Source: an uncultured Acidimicrobium sp. (lineage in GTDB: Bacteria > Actinomycetota > Acidimicrobiia > Acidimicrobiales > Ilumatobacteraceae). From it: a stretch of 16,302 bases of DNA. Below, one piece after another: positions 13,931 to 16,302 of the stretch (the first letter of the stretch is position 1; each line of letters begins with the position of its first letter). The stretch covers positions 1 through 16,302 of the forward strand of contig CAINLH010000310.1 in NCBI GenBank assembly GCA_903850275.1, read 5' to 3'. The translations under genes and the position numbers were made by a program. The notes under the pieces were generated by a model that had not been told where the DNA came from, made no database searches, and saw only the letters and a program-made list of their open reading frames with translations.

Positions 13931-15392
13931 CGCCCAGTGTTGCCAAACGATCACGCACATCCGAGAAGTTTGAGTCGTTCGAGGCAATTCTTTGGAAGAT
14001 TGAACGCGCGTTGATCAAATCGCCTGAACGGTCGTACAGATCGGCAAGCACGTACCATTCGCGAAGGTGATGCTCGCGTACTTTTGCGGGATCCTGCTTC
14101 GCAAGCTGCATCAAGCGAACTGCTGCCTGAACATCGCCCTTGTCGGCCAATGCACCAGCCGCAACGATGCGACCTTCGGCAATGATTTCTGGATCTGGTG
14201 AAGCTTCTTTAAGTTCGCGCCACAATTCATCCACTTTGTCATAACGCATTAACGCGCGGTAACAGTCGGCAAGAACTGGATGGTTGAGAACTTCGCCACC
14301 CGAAACTGCACGAGCTTGTTCAAGATGATCCGCAGCGTCACGCCACTGGCCCAATCGGTACAACGACAAACCGGCAATCTCGTGAATCAGTTTGATGCCA
14401 GGGCAATCTCGGGACACTGGAATGATGATGCGCTTGGCATCTTGCCAACGCTCACGTTCAAACGCGTCGAGCGCAAGAGCAAGTTTCGCAGTGAGTCGCT
14501 TTGCAGCAACATCGCCGACAACCGAGTTGATCTTCTTGCCAACGGTTGCTTCGATATGTGCAAGAGCCGCAGCACTGGCACGCTTCTCATCGCGTTCTGG
14601 TGCGTCGTATTGTTCTTCTACGCGCGGCTTTGAACGGCGAGCAGGGCGAACCGAACCTTCGTCCTTCCATTCGGACGTGGTGTGCTCCATGCGCGGCATG
14701 TCATCACGGTCGTATTTACGACCACCCGTACGACGGCGAACCTCATCCGCCTTACGTTGCGCTGCAGTCTGAGGAATTACTGGACGATCGTCATCACGGT
14801 ATGGTCGACCGCGGCCCTCTGTTGGCCGACCAAATGCTGGGCGACCACGACCTTCGCTTGGGCGACCACGGCCCTCTGCGGGACGACCTCGCCCCTCGCT
14901 CGGACGTCCTCTTCCCTCACTTGGGCGCCCACGACCTTCTGTTGGTCGACCAAATGCAGGTCGACCACGACTGGACGAGCGCTCATCAAAACTTCTTGGG
15001 CGCGACGGACGATCGTCTGCGCTGCGTGGACGTGAAGGACGATCGCTATCGCCTCTTGGGCGCGATGGACGATCGTCTGCACTACGGGGACGCGGGGATG
15101 CGCCATCTTCACGACGCGGGCGGGCTGGCCGATCATCAAACTTGCGTGGGCGGCCAGCGCCACCAGCCGATGGACGGCTTGGACGGTCTTCAAACTTGCG
15201 AGGACGAGCTGCTCGGTCCCCCTCTGAACGCGGACGCAATGGGCGTTCATCATCTCGGCGGGGCCGTGAAGGACGACTGTCGTCCCGGCGTGGGCCTCCT
15301 GTTGCGCTAGTTGGGCGTGATGGACGCGCCGAACGAGGGGCGTCTCCGTCTTTACGTGGGCGACGGGGACCGCGATTATCAGGTGTAGGCAC
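13923..15392 (-). CDS. TPR-repeat protein with long Arg/Pro-rich disordered N-terminus
   Basis: A 489-residue two-part protein of unknown function. Residues 1 to about 235 are low complexity, made of Arg, Pro, Asp, Gly and Ser in units such as RPSRPRSADD and SEGRGRP, strongly basic with interspersed acids and surely disordered. Residues 270-489 are helical and TPR-like: ALALDAFERERWQDAKRI, GLSLYRLGQWRDAADHLEQA (341-360), LADCYRALMRYDKVDELWRE, and WYVLADLYDRSGDLINARSI (446-465). The location just upstream of the HAD-tlyA-nadK-recN block matches Mycobacterium Rv1691. R-rich RGR/RP tails often bind nucleic acid, so an RNA-associated scaffold is possible but inferred. The start is GTG at 15392 with TAGTAT six bases upstream. 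It is convergent with DUF1015 (zero gap) and divergent from the oxygenase gene. Codons in the tail vary freely, so it is not a recent slippage product. Confidence 0.85.
   Translation of the reverse strand: MPTPDNRGPRRPRKDGDAPRSARPSRPTSATGGPRRDDSRPSRPRRDDERPLRPRSEGDRAARPRKFEDRPSRPSAGGAGRPRKFDDRPARPRREDGASPRPRSADDRPSRPRGDSDRPSRPRSADDRPSRPRSFDERSSSRGRPAFGRPTEGRGRPSEGRGRPSEGRGRPAEGRGRPSEGRGRPAFGRPTEGRGRPYRDDDRPVIPQTAAQRKADEVRRRTGGRKYDRDDMPRMEHTTSEWKDEGSVRPARRSKPRVEEQYDAPERDEKRASAAALAHIEATVGKKINSVVGDVAAKRLTAKLALALDAFERERWQDAKRIIIPVSRDCPGIKLIHEIAGLSLYRLGQWRDAADHLEQARAVSGGEVLNHPVLADCYRALMRYDKVDELWRELKEASPDPEIIAEGRIVAAGALADKGDVQAAVRLMQLAKQDPAKVREHHLREWYVLADLYDRSGDLINARSIFQRIASNDSNFSDVRDRLATLGVA
14802..14966 (-). 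repeat. tandem EGRGRP repeats inside the TPR protein gene
   Basis: These bases encode residues 143-197: a 15-residue block (GRPAFGRPTEGRGRP) at 143-157 and again at 183-197, flanking heptads of the form SEGRGRP or AEGRGRP. At DNA level the 21-base units use different Arg (CGT, CGA, CGC, AGA), Gly (all four) and Pro (all four) codons, so the protein pattern is better conserved than the DNA. Confidence 0.85.
14979..15092 (-). repeat. RPSRPRSADD-type repeats inside the TPR protein gene
   Basis: These bases encode residues 101-138, where RPRSADDRPS occurs twice (101-110 and 121-130) with the variants RPRGDSDRPS (111-120) and RPRSFDER (131-138), i.e. a ten-residue (30-base) period. Looser versions of the unit continue toward the N-terminus (RPRKFEDRPS, RPRKFDDRPA). 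The charge pattern is mixed basic and acidic, unlike the following EGRGRP block. Confidence 0.75.
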
Positions 15393-15398
15393 CCACCA

Positions 15399-15404
15399 AT
15401 ACTA
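15399..15404 (-). promoter_or_regulatory. putative -10 hexamer for leaderless TPR-gene transcript
   Basis: The minus strand reads TAGTAT, then TGGTGG, then the GTG start at 15392, the same six-base spacing as at trpS and tyrA. The gap to the divergent oxygenase gene (15393-15508, 116 bases) is the longest non-coding stretch in the window; besides the two hexamers I see nothing else in it. Confidence 0.45.
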
Positions 15405-15496
15405 CCGTCACAACCCTGTAATTCGGCGGGAGGCTACAGCACGGTAGCGGTCCCAAACAAATCACTTCAGAACAAGCCCTTCAGGATCAAAAGTAT

Positions 15497-15502
15497 TACA
15501 TT
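15497..15502 (+). promoter_or_regulatory. putative -10 hexamer for leaderless oxygenase transcript
   Basis: TACATT is followed by six bases (TCGAAT) and the ATG at 15509. No Shine-Dalgarno precedes the ATG. No good -35 element is visible at 16-18 bases upstream. Confidence 0.4.
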
Positions 15503-15508
15503 TCGAAT

Positions 15509-16302
15509 ATGGACCTCATCGCGAACGTTGTGGATTTAGATAAATATCCCCTTGGAACGCCAGGCTCAGCGGATTGGGACACGCTCGTCAATAATTGTCG
15601 AAATGACCTCAATGAAAAGGGAATGTTTGAACTCCCTGGATTTTTGAAGGCCGATGTGCTGCAGAGCGCAGCAACCGTAATTCAGGAGCGCATGGAATAT
15701 GAGTCAGTTGAGATCCGACGCGAACATAACATCTACTTCCTCGACAAAGTCGAAGGTTTGTCGCATGACCATCCAGCTCTAAAGAAAATCATGACTGTCA
15801 ATCACACCTTGTGTGCCGACCAGCTAACCGGAACACCACTACTCGATGTCTACGAGTGGCCGAATTTTCGAATGTTCATCGCTGCAACCATGAATCTCCC
15901 AATACTTCACCTCATGGAAGACGAATTGGCACGCGTCAATGTTCTGAGTTATCGATCAGGAGAGGCGCTCAATTGGCACTTTGACCGTTCTGAATTCACG
16001 ATCACGATGCTTCTGCAACGCGCGGAACAAGATGGGATTTTTGAATATCGGCGAGAACTCCGAACCGACCTAGATCCAAATTATGACGGTGTGGGGAAAC
16101 TGGTCGCGGGCAAAGATCCCGAGGTCATCAGCGTTGACATCGAACCAGGCGCACTGAACGTCTTCCGAGGTAGAAACACAGCCCACCGTGTCACCACGGT
16201 GAATGGTGACAAGGAGCGAATGGTTGCCGTTTTCTCCCTATACGAACAACCTGGCGTGCGCTTTACAGAAAGCGAGAACATGGGCTTCTATCGCCGCACA
16301 AA
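15509..16302 (+). CDS. Fe(II)/2-oxoglutarate-dependent oxygenase (3' end beyond window)
   Basis: I translated 264 codons from ATG 15509; the frame is open to the window edge and, judging by related proteins as I recall them, little is missing. The double-stranded beta-helix metal triad is H157 and D159 in NWHFDRSEFTITMLLQ plus H226 in RNTAHRVTT, with R237 (GDKERMVAVF) placed to bind 2-oxoglutarate. MFELPGFLK (39-47), NHTLCADQL and PNYDGVGKL are further family-like blocks. The size and spacing (69 residues between the two His) resemble the group that includes the lysine halogenase BesD and proteins annotated ArpA. The Asp of HxD is present, and halogenases replace it with Gly or Ala, so hydroxylation or another oxidation is expected rather than halogenation. 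Substrate is unknown; a small amine or amino acid is a guess. It is divergent from the TPR gene. Confidence 0.85.
   Translation, partial: MDLIANVVDLDKYPLGTPGSADWDTLVNNCRNDLNEKGMFELPGFLKADVLQSAATVIQERMEYESVEIRREHNIYFLDKVEGLSHDHPALKKIMTVNHTLCADQLTGTPLLDVYEWPNFRMFIAATMNLPILHLMEDELARVNVLSYRSGEALNWHFDRSEFTITMLLQRAEQDGIFEYRRELRTDLDPNYDGVGKLVAGKDPEVISVDIEPGALNVFRGRNTAHRVTTVNGDKERMVAVFSLYEQPGVRFTESENMGFYRRT

Noticed and set aside
14546..15310. A 254-codon open frame on the plus strand opposite the TPR protein gene
   Set aside because: It mirrors the low-complexity repeat region; its His/Leu/Asp-rich translation is what antisense to Arg/Pro/Gly codons gives, and it shows no domain. The minus-strand frame has recognisable TPR sequence and synteny.
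15509..16302. Calling the oxygenase a halogenase from its resemblance to BesD
   Set aside because: The HxD carboxylate is present (Asp159); known halogenases of this class replace it with Gly or Ala.
1..16302. Search for tRNA, rRNA, CRISPR arrays, insertion sequences, att sites and prophage genes
   Set aside because: None seen. Nearly all bases are in recognised genes, and the non-coding gaps (largest 116 bases at 15393-15508) hold no tRNA-like fold, direct-repeat spacing or transposase.

Overview
The window is a dense, roughly 50% G+C bacterial chromosome segment made almost entirely of conserved housekeeping genes. The order TPR protein - HAD phosphatase - tlyA - nadK - recN - pyrG - xerD - scpA - scpB - rluB matches, with some gains and losses, the Mycobacterium tuberculosis run Rv1691-Rv1692-tlyA-ppnK-recN-pyrG-xerD-scpA-scpB-rluB. 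This places the organism in the Actinobacteria (Actinomycetota). The moderate G+C, tight packing and added DUF1015, trpS and HD genes suggest a streamlined aquatic member, perhaps Acidimicrobiia. The class assignment is inference only.

Layout from the left: a minus-strand cluster (transcribed right to left) scpA, scpB, rluB, tyrA, aroA covers 1-4442, with aroA cut off by the window start. trpS lies on the plus strand at 4500-5489, divergent from scpA and convergent with a small HD-domain gene. A second minus-strand cluster runs from the HAD phosphatase at 12716 through tlyA, nadK, recN, pyrG and xerD to the HD gene at 5493. A DUF1015 gene (12726-13922, plus) is divergent from the HAD gene. 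It abuts, stop codon to stop codon, a minus-strand TPR protein with a long Arg/Pro-rich repeat region (13923-15392). A plus-strand Fe(II)/2-oxoglutarate oxygenase starts at 15509 and runs off the right edge.

Functionally the window joins chromosome segregation and repair (ScpA, ScpB, XerD, RecN), ribosome maturation (RluB-type pseudouridine synthase, TlyA), nucleotide and cofactor supply (PyrG, NadK), aromatic amino-acid metabolism and use (AroA, TyrA, TrpS), and several poorly characterised proteins (HAD, HD, DUF1015, TPR, oxygenase). Genes inside the clusters are joined by 1-4 base stop/start overlaps. Every gap between genes is shorter than 120 bases. I see no tRNA, rRNA, CRISPR, insertion sequence or prophage.

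The most useful non-gene signal is a recurring start architecture. A TANNNT hexamer sits 6 (once 7) bases before the start codon of trpS, scpA, tyrA, the TPR gene and the oxygenase gene, and is absent from the genes that look translationally coupled or have a Shine-Dalgarno. This points to leaderless transcription. The HAD and DUF1015 genes start head to head only 9 bases apart inside a perfect inverted repeat whose arms resemble a bidirectional version of the same signal. I found no clearly new multi-gene system.
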